Counted from the stretch's first letter, positions 35,006 to 47,321 are shown. The stretch is DNA of 64,000 nucleotides from Marasmius tenuissimus (GCA_029532415.1 JAQOTA010000047.1:2294001-2358000); one strand, 5' to 3'. The notes: generated by a model not told the origin, from the sequence alone. Made by a program: numbers and translations.

Positions 35006-35848
35006 TCATTTTGCAGCGTGATAGACTGGGAGCATCCATTTATATTCTCCGGTCTCGAGTTTGTGGCGTCGGCGCCTAAGTTGAAGAACAACGACAATGA
35101 GAATTATATTCAATGTCATTAAGAGTCCAGGATAGAGAGTGAATAGGGCGATGGAAATACATTCAAAGTAGAAGACATGAGTAGGGATAGAACGCGATCG
35201 ACTTGTGCTGGAGAGATCAAAGGTAGTGGATGGAAATTCGGCAAATTCCGAATGACTACAAGAGCGGTGAATCTATCGAGAATCGGAGACGATTATCAGC
35301 TGCAGCCTTTTTGATGAGTCATGGGGTACTTACCATGGCCACGGCTCATTGGGATTGTTGCAGACCATCCTATAATTCTGTTCTTGTGTTCCGCATTTGA
35401 GAATTGGTTTAGGATCATGACGTTTACCCCCTGGAAGGTACTCATGAAGGTCAGGTCGCACCCGTTTGTGCTCAACGTACTCAAAGCACGCGTGCGGAGG
35501 ATAAAAGGCCGCTGTCGGTTCCTGAGTGGCTCTGAACAATGTCTGAAGTGCATACATCACAACGAAACCATCCAGTATCTCAGGAGCCTGACCGTGCGGA
35601 CCAAAGATGTGAGCCAAAAACCGCTGGTGATTAACTGGGTTCCCTCCATTATTCAGTCTAATGTCGCGGCGTCCATAATGAGTTGACGCGATATCAAACG
35701 GATGAGTAGCGTTGGGTTGGATCATAAACGGCGACCAGCTCAATGGAATCCAGTCAACTCCCCCCTGCCCATTGATCACAGGATGCACGACCTCCAAAGA
35801 GATAAAGCCTAGTCCAAATACACCAAGAGCGGTGTGGCGCATTCGCAT
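35006..35848 (-). CDS. Predicted type I membrane protein, unknown function (254 aa)
   Basis: Complement(join(35006..35255, 35334..35848)). Exon 1 starts at ATG 35848 with a hydrophobic N-terminus (RHTALGVFGLGFISLEVV), a likely signal peptide. The lumenal part contains HYGRRDIRLNNGGNP, HACFEYVEHKRV and KCGTQEQNYRMVCNN. The intron (35256-35333) uses donor GTAAGT and acceptor CTTGTAG; a nearer AG (GATAG) would create an immediate stop. Exon 2 brings a membrane helix (ALFTLYPGLLMTLNIILIVV) and a basic stop-transfer QLRRRRHKLETGEYKW before TGA. I do not recognise the family. Confidence 0.6.
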
Positions 35849-35859
35849 AATGCCTCCGA

Positions 35860-36340
35860 CTCCCAATGGAGGAGGCCCCTAAATTGGGAGAAGCAGAATG
35901 ATGTCGTTGTTACGTTGTCCTGGTGTCCAGGTAGTCCACGATCCTATGAATGGCATGTCGAGCTAGACCGACGTTGCGAGTGGTTATGAGAGGGATGATG
36001 AGAGTTTTGATGAGGGAATACTCCTCCAGCAATCTGAGAAGCACACCTCCTTATATACTTTTGGCATCGTGGCGGAGATGTGAGCTGATGGGCTGATATC
36101 ATGATACGGTGGTGACATACCTTTGTACGTTGGAATTCTCCGAGTTTCCGCGTCAGGTACTCTGAAGCAGTGACAAGATATTGCGAAAAAAAAACAAGTA
36201 CCTGCTACTTCGAGAAACTGCCAAAAGGAGAACAATTGAAACACCAACTGGTTCTGGAGTCAGAAATCTGCGAGTATGCGAAAATGAGGCAAGTCCCACA
36301 TGAGTCACTGTAGAATTCCATTCTGAGACCGATGGTGCCA
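35860..36340. other. Intergenic region between divergent genes
   Basis: It holds the promoters of the minus-strand membrane protein and plus-strand copy B. A minus-strand frame (35984-36247) has a hydrophobic start but no supporting exon structure. Confidence 0.35.
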
Positions 36341-36358
36341 CCAGACCGGGAGCGATTT

Positions 36359-36368
36359 GAGTATATAA
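36359..36368 (+). promoter_or_regulatory. TATA box of tandem-family copy B
   Basis: AGTATATAAG stands about 100 nt upstream of the ATG at 36466. Confidence 0.5.
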
Positions 36369-36465
36369 GTTGTGGCGTGCAAGAGTCGAAACAATTCGCC
36401 TCAAAGCTTGCCTACTTACTGTTTCTCGCACTGTTTCTCGTACCGTCACTTCCCAGCATACAGCC

Positions 36466-37266
36466 ATGCCAACCCATCCCCCAAACTTCAACCTCCCTCC
36501 CACATATAATCATGTAGGAATCCCGCCTCATCTACATGCGTGGGCCGACAACTATGTCAACCGAATCCTCGCCCAATCTTGTCCACGACAAGTCCGTGAA
36601 CACGCCACATTCAGACGCCTCCTAGCCTCTCCTTTGCCCGAGCAGAGAGACTGGCAGGAGAACTTGCACAGATTCAGCTCATCGGCACTCACTTTGTCTC
36701 GCAGCAAATACAACGAGCATGCACTTTACCTCTCGCTTTTTTCCCAGTACGGAAGCGCAGAAGGAGTAATTCGCTATCTGGACGCCACAGCCAATGGTAG
36801 AATTCCTGCTCCATCAAATCTTCCTGCATTCACAGACAGGGTGTGTACAACTCGCTTTTCGTAATTATCTTCGATAGCTAAAACTTCATTCGAGGGATCT
36901 GATGGCTTTGATCGGCCTCATGAACACTTCCGTGTTGCTCAAGAAAACATAGTCGTGTCATACCAATACCTTCCTCTGTTCTACACAGAGCGAAATCAAG
37001 AATATGCTGTCAAGGTTGTTGTTATTGCGGTCAAGAATCGCAAATCCTCACAGATCCAGTTTGACTTGGATCGGCCTATCGGGAGTACCTTCGAGCCACT
37101 GGAGCCACACAGGGAAGAGCAAGATACAGGGGCAGGCTCGCTTGAAAAGATCTACTTTTTTCAAGTGAGCGATAGGTTCAGGATTCGATATAGGTACTTG
37201 AGGCCAGACGGGACACCGAAGAATGGTTATTCCGAGGTGCTCACGATTCCGACCAAGAATGACTGA
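36466..37266 (+). CDS. Unknown tandem family, copy B (two exons, 248 aa)
   Basis: Join(36466..36840, 36895..37266), with a 54-nt phase-0 intron at the same place as intron 1 of copy C. The N-terminal domain shares GIPxxLxxxADxYVxxILxQxCP, the RxHxxFR block, and YLSLxSxYGSxxxVxxYLD with copy C. The second domain (DGFDRPHEHFRVAQENIVV, ending FRIRYRYLRPDGTPKNGYS) aligns with copy C around the KYRDLMTGEWRWTDMH region. It stops shortly after that domain, so it lacks the C-terminal acidic and SIM-like region of copies A and C. No signal peptide or membrane segment. Function unknown. Confidence 0.72.
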
Positions 37267-37559
37267 GTGGCTCTGCGGCAACGAGTCTGAATTCGTGCAT
37301 CGTATATTCTGCTTGATTATGTATCTTCCCTGGTAGTAGAAGAAATCAATAGGATGTTCTGTGACTACATATCCATTGCATCATTTTCGGACAGGAAGTC
37401 GAAGACAAAAGAATTCGAAGTTGTTCTGAGGCCTAAAAAGGCGGAGATTCTCACGATAAAAGACCCTGAGTCCCGTGAGTTGGGACTCGGTATCGGACCC
37501 GAGTCAATTGAACCAGATTTCTTACTCGACTGTCAGTCCCTCAGTTGTCCTTGACAATC

Positions 37560-38780
37560 ATGCCTCCCCGCATCTCCAAATACTCTCATTCTGGGATTCC
37601 GTGCGGACTATATCAACAAGCAGACCGCTACGTTGATTATATACTCTCGCAGACTTGTCCGAGCAGGGTTCGCAACCATCCAGTATTTCGCAAACAAGTG
37701 GAAGATCCTTCGTTCGAGGAGAAATCATCATGGCACCAGAACTTGCAGAAGATCTCGGGACCATTGGTACCATCTACGACCTCAATGACACCTCGCGAGT
37801 ACAGAGAACACACACATTACCTGTCGCTGGTCTCCAAGTATGGCAGCGAGCAAGCCGTTCTCAAATATCTAGACGGAGATTACGAGCCAGAGCATATCAT
37901 GCGAAATTTACCACCACATGTTACGGTCCTAAGACTGGTGTGTTGTGCTTTAAAATTCCATCCGCTTTCCCTTCTCTGACCTTTATTGACTGCTTCCCAA
38001 GAATGATCGCAATCCTGCCTTGTATGATCACATCTTCCTCACCGCCGACGGTGCCATCCGGGTCATGCTTCGCTATGCTGCTATCTTTGAAGGAATCCTC
38101 AATGCTTATCAGGACTATGCGGTCGCCACTGCGATTACTGTTATCAACCCCACCCGAGTTGCCAAGGACAGCTTTGGCACGCATACTCCAATGGGAATGC
38201 ATCGAAAACTGCAAAAACCGTTCATCAATTCCCCCGAAGGGGGAGACCAGCTCTACTTCTTCACCGTCTATACTCAATTTTGGATCAAGTACCGGGATTT
38301 AATGACTGGAGAGTGGCGTTGGACAGATATGCATATGATACCCCCAAAGCCGGTGCAACAGCAAGAACCTGTTCATCCAGCGGTAGCAGACCTACCTGAT
38401 CCTCCTCAAGACCTCCCATTTCCTCCTCGCAGATGCGTCAAACGACAACAAGACGCGAGTTCGAGCTCCAAGCGGCGCCACTCCGATGGCGATGATAAAA
38501 AAAGAGAAGTCGAGATGAAGCAAATGCCTCCGAAGGCCGAGGTCTTAGTTATAAGTGACGACAGCGCGAGCGAAGACAGGGACGATGCAGAGATTCGAGC
38601 TTTGAAGGTCAGTCTCCTGCCTGGACACCGTGTTCGTCTCACTGACGTGCCATAAAGAGTCAGATTGCGGCTGTCAAGGCGAGGAAGAGACGAAGGTTTG
38701 AGAACAAAGATCGAAGATTGTCACATACCGGCGATGGCGACAAGAAAGAAGTTGAAGTTATTTATCTCAGTGACGAATGA
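37560..38780 (+). CDS. Unknown tandem family, copy C, with SUMO-interacting-like motifs (368 aa)
   Basis: Join(37560..37937, 38002..38607, 38658..38780), all phases consistent. Two conserved domains (about 1-126 and 127-250) are shared with copies A and B. The C-terminal third is charged and probably disordered. It carries KRRHSDGDDKKRE, then VLVISDDSASEDRDD at about residue 307, a basic KARKRRRFENKDRR (likely nuclear localisation signal) and a terminal EVEVIYLSDE. Both hydrophobic-acidic patches fit the SUMO-interacting motif pattern, and both are kept in the pseudogene copy A. I infer a nuclear protein that may bind SUMO or SUMOylated partners. No known family name. Confidence 0.75.
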
Positions 38781-38789
38781 CCCACGACT

Positions 38790-39170
38790 TGGTAGGCCAT
38801 ACCTGTCTCCAATCTGTTTCGTGATCTCAATCTTTGGGGTGTTGGTGCCCTCGAGCCTAGTTAATCTGCATTACTTCGCTTCGGACCCAGCTACTCAGTA
38901 CTCATCACCGGACTACGTTCACTCACGCTCTGTCTTAATTTGTTCTGATATCTGCCATGCTTTCGACATCCCAGCTGTATCATATTCTATTGTATCTCGA
39001 ATCGTACGTGCTCAGAGACGCGACTGCTACTCATATTCATATCATCTATTTTGCCCGTTGGTATGCTACTTTGTCCGACCCTGGTGTTATTCTCTCGCCA
39101 TAGGTGCGGTTAACTTGTGCACCTACACCAGCCGAACGACTTCCTGCTGCCGTGTGATCTCCTCCTCCTC
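38790..39170. other. Spacer between copies C and D of the tandem family
   Basis: No coding signal recognised. Confidence 0.35.
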
Positions 39171-39175
39171 CTCCT

Positions 39176-39520
39176 GCCTTGTATGACTGCTCCTTCCTCG
39201 GGGCGGATGGCAACATCTGGTTCATGTTTCCGCTACCCCGGTGTTTTCGAGGTAGCCCCCGGCGTGGAGTCTCAAGACTACGTTGTTTTGGCTTCGGTTT
39301 CTGTTGTCAACCCTGCACGGATCGCTAGGGAAAGCTTATGCATTTACAAGCCCAATGGAATGGCTCGAGATCCGGCGTGACCTATCTCTGACTTCCTGGA
39401 AGGCGGAGACTAGGCCTTGTTTCTACGCGTTTACAACCAGCTTTGTATAAAGTGTCGGGACCTGAGAACGGGGGAGTGGTGTTGGAAGGACATGCATGGC
39501 GTCTCCACCAAACCGTGCGC
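39176..39520 (+). pseudogene. Unknown tandem family, copy D (fragment)
   Basis: LYDCSFLGADGNIWFMF, then after a frame change RYPGVFE, then SVSVVNPARIARESLCIYKPNGMARDP, aligns with the second domain of copy C (LYDHIFLTADGAIRVML, INPTRVAKDSFGTHTPMGM). A decayed KCRDLRTGEWCWKDMHG segment follows at about 39450-39500. The first domain is missing and stops interrupt the frame. Confidence 0.6.
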
Positions 39521-39529
39521 ATCACTAGT

Positions 39530-40590
39530 ATAACCTCATCAACGAGAGCCGCAACCTCCTCGGGCACTTGGTAGCGGAAGGTCATCCAGTTCGTCGGCTC
39601 TTCATTGGCGGTAAGATTCTCTCCTTCATAGAACCACAACCACTCACGTTGACGTTGACCTTCCTTACCCAACCAATTTTACCTCGTTTCCCTACCGCCA
39701 GGCCCCACAACTCGGGACTACTCAAGCTGAGTCTGATGCAGGGACTACGACGTGCTGGACCTAGACTCTGGGCGACGGCATGTAACGACGTATACCGCTC
39801 CTGGACCTAGAGCTACAGATACCTGGAACGGAGGAACGAGCGACGACGCAATTGCCCTGACTACGACGGTAATTCCAGTCATCACAACGACCGTATTGGC
39901 GAGGGTGACTGGTGCTCCTTGAGGCACATACGAGATTGGTAGTGGGATGTAACTTGTTCTCAATATTATTCTATGGAACAGAGAGAAGCGTTCATTGCGG
40001 ACGGTGCATGACCGGCGGTGAGAATCGACACCATACCTTTCACCGTCAGGTCGAGATCTGAATATCTGCAATTGAGAGCTGATGGCTCGCTCAACATGAG
40101 GCTAGCGAGTATGGCGGCGCTATTAGAAACTTGATACATTCGCATTTGTCGAGGAAGAAGCCTAGCGGTATGGTTTCTGGGCCTTTGAAGACTGATGCTC
40201 CGATAAGGATCTGTCGACGCATGGTCACTGTCCTATAGAGTTCAAAGTGTCTGAACCAGGGCCTAAGAGCGTAAAATAAGAGTAACTCACCGTCGATGCC
40301 AATGGACTTGGCTCGAATTCATAGTGTGCTGGTCGTTATTCATAATAGTAGTGGTCAAAGCGCAGGAGGTGAGTCGTGGGAAAATGAACACGTCTTCCGT
40401 TGAATTCCAGTTTCGTTCATCGAGTCATTCTTCGCCTCGCCCTGCTGTGTTCACTATTATCGACGACCTCAAAGCATCACCCTGTGAGTTACCAATTTAT
40501 CTCACATATTGATGTCTTTTGGGCTTGTTTCATACTCATTCATACCTCAATTTTGGCTCTAGGCACGCGTCACCTCAATTCACGAAAATC
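39530..40590. other. Intergenic region with decayed fragments
   Basis: A minus-strand piece (39540-39670; FYEGENLTANEEPTNW) and a hydrophobic minus-strand frame (39745-40071) look like relics but connect to nothing. From about 40300 on, the sequence is the upstream region of the next F-box gene and resembles 26300-26510. Confidence 0.3.
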
Positions 40591-40597
40591 CTGCAGC

Positions 40598-42435
40598 ATG
40601 CCGACGGCCCACGCATCAACGGTTTTGGAACCATACGCTTGCCTTGGATGTGGTCTATCCATTATCAACGACAAACAAGAGGATACGAGGGTGTCGAAGG
40701 CTACCATAGATGTGTTGCTGAAGTCCAATCATCCACCCCCACCTGTCAAAAAGCTCATTCTTCGTCAAGAATATGCCCAGGCCTCGAGAGACGATGCGTC
40801 TCTAAACTCGGCGATTGAACGGCTGAGGTTCAGCCTCAGGTTGCTGGAGCAGAGCCAAGTTGTGTCGGGAGCACGGGTACAGGACCTCAGGACAGTGTTG
40901 AGCCCCGTTCGATACTTGCCGAGCGAAATATTGGCAATGATCTTTCGGGATGCTGTTGATGAAGACACGAATCTGCCGTGCCTTTTTGGTGAGGTGCGAC
41001 ATGACCGCAATGCTTATCCATCCGTGACATTGGACACCACAAAGTCTCCTTGGACGTTGAGTCGGGTCTGCCGAAGGTGGAGGAACTTGGCCCTGGCCCT
41101 TCCTCAGCTCTGGAGTGTTCTCGACATCAATTGGGCACCAGCTCGGATGAGGAATGGGCGTTACCTTGCTTCAGTCAATATTCTAGGTATGGCAACTTCG
41201 GCCTAGCTAACCATTGCGCCTACCTGACCCTACACATTGTATGATATCATTATCCCTTTGCCCTACATTACTCATATACTCCTCCGTACTCCATAACCCT
41301 TTGCCTTACTGATCGTACTTACTCCTACGTACATCATGCACAGTTGGACCTACATCATGCACAGTACATTCTACTCCATTCTACCATATTCTAGCTATCT
41401 AGTACTCTTGTATATAAGCTAGCTAGAAATACTATTCTACCTCAGCAGTTTGTTACCAACACCGCATGAGGCATTCTGCCTACTGTCTTTTCTCTCCTGC
41501 TCCCTGCAGTATTGCAACTAGATCCCAGGAATCTTTTCAATCCTCTGCTCTAGATCGTTTCAGTGGAAAGAAGCGACTCCTCACACAGGGCTGGCTGGCC
41601 TGGAGGCACTCTCTCAATACACGGGAATGTTTCCCCACCTGTCGAAACTGGCATTCCACTTTGAAGAGGAAGAGGTTTGGGATGCTTTGGATGGGTCGAC
41701 AGGCTTGGATGTCAACACAACAATGCCCTTACGAACCTTGCAATCATATCATCTCTTCTTTTGGCATAGCTCCCATGGAAGATAATCACCCATTTCCACT
41801 GGAATTGTGTCTCTTCTTTCGCAGAAGTTGGTCAAGACTATTTTCTAGTACTCGCTCTCCTCAAGAACGTGCAGCATTACAGCCTGGAGGCTGTGCGGAT
41901 CACTTCCAACTCGCAGCTTGGGACCCCCCTCACACTATCTTCTCTGCATACCCTGGTGGTTGACGTTGTCAGCAATTCCATTGGAATTGAGCAGCTGCTA
42001 GATAGGTTAACACTGCCCACACTTTGAAGGCTCCAGAGCGCAGGGCCCTTTGAGGACTCGAGGGTGTTTCCTCAGTTCGCTTCTCGCTCAAATATTTGCC
42101 TGAAACACCTATCCTTCTGAAATGGGTTTCAAGAAAATGAGCAGCTGATTGGTTTACTCCAGATAAAACAACTGGATGGCTTACAGACATTGACTGTATG
42201 GGGATATGATAAAGACGGCCTTCGCCAGTGTGTTGACGGAGAGGTTATTGTTGCGTTGACCCTACCCTCTCCAGAGGAAATGAAGCGGCCTATTCTCCCT
42301 GGGCTGAGGAATCTAATCCTCGCAGGCATCCCCCATTTTACCAAACAGCAGCTACAAACACTCGTCAAATCTTGCTCATTGAATACGCGGAAATTTAAGT
42401 CCAGAGCCGTGTCTTGTTTGAGACTGCTTAAGATA
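40598..42435 (+). pseudogene. Second-type F-box/LRR-like gene, disrupted
   Basis: The ATG at 40598 opens an intact N-terminal part: a Cys pair (YACLGCG), KATIDVLLKSNHPPPP, a coiled coil, then the F-box (LRTVLSPVRYLPSEILAMIF, then VCRRWRNLALALPQLW). After LASVNIL the homology stops at about 41190 and resumes near 41545 (GLEALSQYTGMFPHLSKLAF) with several stops. LRR-like pieces run to about 42400 (LQTLTVWGYDKDGL, PGLRNLILAG). The 41190-41545 gap is AT-richer and may be an insertion. The gene is also interrupted at its 3' end by the MITE at 42436-43065. Confidence 0.7.
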
Positions 42436-43065
42436 CAGTCAATTGGCCGTCCTTGAGACACAAGATAGAATTTTGTGTCCCATAGCCGAACAACACAAAA
42501 TTTCACATGCCAAATTTTTTCCTCAATGCTAGACATACAACCTGCTAGTACACCACATCCGAATACTAACCATGCGGTGAAGTAGTGGAAAATAAATAAA
42601 ATCCTGAGAGGAGTCAGATGTCACGCCATTGGACTCCTTGAGACAGATGTGACACTGTCTCATTTGGCGCGTCCAAATATGTGCGCGTGTCACGCTTTGA
42701 GACATCAAATCCGGTAAATGATTTTTGTGGTTGCTCTAGCCTACTGCATGCCCTCGGAAAGTGGATTATATTTGTGATATAGACCCAAACTATGATGCCA
42801 GAGAGACCTTTGGGCCCAGCACATTCATGAGAGGCCAGGGAAGCCAATCCGAGAATTTTGCATGTCTCATCAAAACATATGTTTCCTTCACCGAGTGTCA
42901 TTGACGTGTCGGGTATACCTATAAAATTGCTGGCATACTCTCTGAACATGTTTTCATAATTTAGAGCCTTACTGTACACAAGACTGAGGTAGGATCAGGC
43001 GGTAGAAGCGATATATAGGCTGTGTCTCAAGGAGTCCAACTGTCTCAAGGAAGGCCAATTGACTG
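42436..43065. mobile_element. TA-flanked MITE (Tc1/mariner-like), 630 bp
   Basis: The ends are inverted repeats: CAGTCAATTGGCC-G-TCCTTGAGACA on the left and its complement, with T for G, on the right. Both ends are flanked by TA (42434-42435 and 43066-43067), the target duplication of the Tc1/mariner superfamily. Further copies of the TCCTTGAGACA motif lie inside near both ends. There is no open frame of note, so it is non-autonomous. It interrupts the tail of the second-type F-box gene. Confidence 0.75.
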
Positions 43066-43352
43066 TACTCAAATTTGATGGGAAGTCTTTAACATGGGTG
43101 GTTATCGGGTGAAAATAATGATGGATGAGTCGAAGAAGGGCTCGTATGTACACTACTTAGTACTTGCTGACGTGATTTGTATGATTACACCAGTGAACCT
43201 ATGGGGATCCGATCAGTGTCTGACGGCAATGATCTGGATACAGCAGTATGGTATCCATAGATCAGATGCTGTACATACACACTCAGTCTCATAGTTGATA
43301 ATCAGCCAGTGAGAACGTACTATTAGGATGAAGTACCGCGGTCAGCTCGCAG

Positions 43353-46300
43353 TCAGGTCAAGGGAGAATGGCAAAGTCTGAATAGATGATGATCAGACGC
43401 TGGCCAACACTCGAAATCCTCTTCATCCTTCACGTACTGTCCCTTGTGAAACTCCTCGTATTTACGTGCCGACGAGTTTGAGGGAAGCAGCTCAGTCGTG
43501 AAATTCCATTCAAAGGCAGGGATTACATGTGAACACCAGATCACGCATGCTGGGTTCACGAAACCAAATGCTTCAGGATCCTTCACATCGAGAAAGCGGA
43601 CTTTTGGTAAGTGCTTCATCTTCCATCCCCAAGTATAGCCCTCCTCAAACTCGAACCACCGAACGAACAGAAACTCCATGCGACACATTCTACGTTTTGT
43701 AGGGTTGGTACCGCCGACATAGAGGACATTGGCGTGGTAGATCCCAATGACCCGAGCGTACAGGTAGGGATGGGAGTCGTCACTATTGCCCAACATCATG
43801 ATGTGTGGCCGCTGCCTGAAACCGATGGTCTCTTGCTTTCGGTGGCAGTCATACGAGGTGTAGTGGACTCGGAAACGAGAATGTTTGTAAAAACGATCGC
43901 CATCGACGTGTAGACAATACAACTTGTTATCCGGAATGGAGGCTGGATCAACATCCAGAATGCGCGATATCAAGTGTCGGTAGAGCTTCGCCTGAAAGCC
44001 CTGGTCATATATAGTCAGCACTCCACAAACAAGATACTTACAGCAATGCACGTACCTGCAGAGCGATGTCGGCCTTGGACATCTTTACTACGTTGTCCAA
44101 CTCCACAGGGAGGTTCTGGTTTCGAGGGAATTGGTGATGTGATGAGATATCTGCTTCTGGTAGCTGCTCGTGGTTACCCGGACGGTGTGGTTGGCTATGT
44201 TCTGCCCTACGGCCAACCCTATGCTGAACCATGACAAGGGACGCTATCTGTCCTTTGGGCTTGTTCTTGTTGGTTATTTGGTACTTATTTTTGACGTGCC
44301 TATGCTCCTGTTCACCCTGTAGTACATCTATTCATACATTTTTGGATTGGAGTGTAGGAGAAACTTACAGCTTGGGTGCTCGTTCCATCGACGGTTCCAT
44401 ATGTGATAATCGAATCGGCTGCGTGCCTGAGCATGTGTGTCTTGTAATTCGTCATGTTGAAGTTCTTTGACCAGGGCTCTTTGTCTCCTCCAGGATCCCT
44501 CTTGAGCCGTGACCGAACTTCATTGTCGGTCTCCTTGGTTTTGATGGAGGCGACTGCCTTCAGGTACCGACAAAGGTAATCTCCTCGTTCTGAAGTTGCA
44601 GTCCTCAAGGACTGAATTGTCGAGTCCGTGCGCTGCCTCAGGTTGTAGTAGCTGTTGTAAGTGGCGAAGACAAATAGAACGTCTTGGATCAGGTCGTTGA
44701 GTTCCGGTGGGAACAGGCCTTGGAAACAGGGAAGAGCACACTGTGAAAGGATGAGTAGACGTTACAGTTTGATTGGGGCCTGTCACGTACCTGTAAAGCG
44801 TCCTGGTAGTCGTGACCGGCGAACTTCGTGAACTGGGAAACTTTGCTCTTGAACCAACGAATTGTACCGTTCCCAAAGGTCGGTACCTGGCGGTATTGTT
44901 GGTCCAGGTATTCGATTTGTTTTTTCCTCTTCAAGGCGCTCAGGATACGGACGTTATGTTTTAAGAAGTCCGAGATCCTCCCTGTGAGGTCGTGAAAGCT
45001 GTCCAGAACGTACAGCTCATAGTGGTTCAATCCAAATGGTTGGAAGACTTTCGAGAATGCGCTCTGAGGAAGATATAAGTAAGAATGGGTGCAGCAAAAG
45101 GTCTCGAGGTTCAGCTTACCTGCATAGGAAGTCCCGAAATCTTCTTTAGACGTTTCTGGACATGATCTTGATTCTCAACCGAGTATCCTTTCTTGAAGAT
45201 CTTCTTGCGGGCCAACTTGATGCTTGCTACAACATCATTGCTGTTGCTGCGAGCAAGAGTAGTGCGCCGATGGGAATCCGACCACATTCCCAGGAAATGT
45301 ACGTCTTTCATCTGCGTCAAGCACAAGGCACAGGGATGTGTTGAAAGGTACTTGATACAAGCCAACATAACCCTAGAAAAGAAAGGTATTGAGACTGGCT
45401 TAACAGTGGACTATAAGAGACAAAGGCTCACTTTTCGACGTAGTCGGCACTGTAGCAGAAGAACCAATAGAATATAAGCCGCATTATCCCATCGGCGCAC
45501 TCTTCTTTGTAGCTGTTCTTGTAGGCATCGACAAAGCGTGGATCCGACAGAAGGAGGTGCCAGACAGCATGTAAAAGTTCGACCTTACAGAAGCAGAGCT
45601 CAGCATCTGTCGCCATCCTGTTGAAGTGGCTTTGGTAATGTTCTTGTGTCGTTTTAGGGAGCTGGTAATATCATCAGATCATGCTGTTGAGAGAGAAAGT
45701 GAAAACTTACTGAAGGAAAATAGATTACATGATTCATAGCCAACGACAATGGCTTGAGGTGTGAATACTTTGACCAGTTTGTGAAGGTCAGATAAGCAGG
45801 CCATAAGCTTGCTTCTCCAAAGTTGGCCAGCTGCGTGGAGTCTGAGTAGAGCATTATGCCCACTATCCCAATCTCGGGGCTTCCTTCTGGACGCAGGTGG
45901 AGTTGAGCCATGATCTCCTCCTGGAAAGAAAGCATCCTATCCGAGGTGTAACCTTCACCATACACACGCTCGATAGGGCAATTCGGATCTGTTGGGTGAT
46001 TCCAGAAAAGTTTGTAGGGCTTGAGACGAAACTCCGCAGAATATGGCTCGCTCATTTCCATCCTGATGACATCGAAAGGTAGTCAATGCCACGCTTCTCT
46101 GATGCACACCATTGGTGTGTCTTCTTTGGCCACCTCAAATCCTGCCTGAGGCAGACTGACTTCAACCTCACCACTTCTCCATACGTCATGATGTTTGAAC
46201 GGAAGTCCAGCTGGTTCTGCGGACTCCAGGTGCTTGTAAACACGTTGCGCCTCGCGTTGCGCACTGAAATCGAGTAAATTGGCCTGGTCAAAGGCGGGTT

Positions 46301-47309
46301 GGAGGATCACATTGTGGACGAGACGATCCAAGTCTGCTTCCGACTTGGTTTGTCCTGATCCATGATACCATTTCATGAGGAGGGCCGTCGTGGCATTGGG
46401 ATGGGGGTGATATGGATTGCCTTCTCCACCTTCTTTGTCCGCTGGCGGTGGTGGCGGTTCGTCCCCTCCTTCAACTCCATTATCCCTGTGTTCGTTGGAT
46501 GATATACCAAACACCCTATCTGGTTGACGAAGTGCTGCATTGGGCAGCATGTCTGCCGTATCCCGAAGAGTGTCGCTCCGGTCAACGTCATTCAGAGGCA
46601 TGAAGTACTGATGTACTCTGAATAGACCAGCATTGTTGGGACTGGACATAAATACAGGAATACGCTCGCACTCACAATCATGAGACGGTGCGCAAGGCTG
46701 TACTTGGGGATGTGGAGGGGAATCTGGACGTGGCGGGGACTCTATACACGTAGGTTCTGTCGGTAGGGGATGCTCAAGACGCTCAATCTCGTGTAGATCT
46801 TCATTCTCAAAGATGATAAAGTTGTCAAACTTTTTGGGGTACCGTCTCTGACATGAAAGACACTCAAGCTGAGACTAAACATAGTAACAATGATGAGTAC
46901 TGGACTGCTTGAGAAGAGAATTTGAAAAAACACATACCCGAGTCGGTTGAACATCTTCCATAGGCTCGCTGAGATCATCAATGGCTTCTCAAAGCACTTT
47001 GGTAGGTCCATCGTCAGGTTCTACAGGACTGTGAGCTGGTTCTTCGAGGTCAACAGATGGCCATGAAAGCCGTTCGTCATGAACCGGGCCTATAGATGAT
47101 TCTGGAGCGCCAATAGAGAGCTCTCCAGATTCGATAGGTGGTCCCAGAGGCGTCAACTCGATAGATGGCCCTGGAAGCGCGACACCAGGCTCAGGTGCAT
47201 GTAGAGTTGGTATGCTTCTGGGAACACGAGGCTTTGCCTTGCAATAATGCAAGTGCATCTTCACAGATTTGAACGTCTGTCGGCAGTATGGACATTGTTG
47301 ATTGGGCAT
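43353..47309 (-). mobile_element. Plavaka-type (CACTA-like) transposase gene, probably inactive
   Basis: Minus-strand exons run in order. An N-terminal zinc finger comes first (CPYCRQTFKSVKMHLHYC, start 47309). A disordered linker and the block SAEFRLKPYKLFWNHP follow, then IVGIMLYSDSTQLANFG and ASLWPAYLTFTNWSKY (about 45650-46060), then FCYSADYVEK and HPCALCLTQ (about 45120-45480). The FTKFAGHDYQDALQ region comes next (about 44790), and the C-terminal DVDPASIPDNKLYCL, RFRVHYTSYD and MEFLFVRWFE lead to a stop at 43353. This order is that of agaricomycete Plavaka transposases. An in-frame TGA at 46083-46085 (probably CGA originally) interrupts REAWH / LPFDVIRM. The element termini were not located. 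Confidence 0.75.
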
Positions 47310-47321
47310 TGCAGAAGCTAC

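Noticed and set aside
41190..41545. Possible solo LTR inside the second-type F-box gene
   Set aside because: There is a TATA-like stretch and the F-box homology is interrupted, but I could not find matching TG...CA ends or a clear target-site duplication, so an LTR is not supported.
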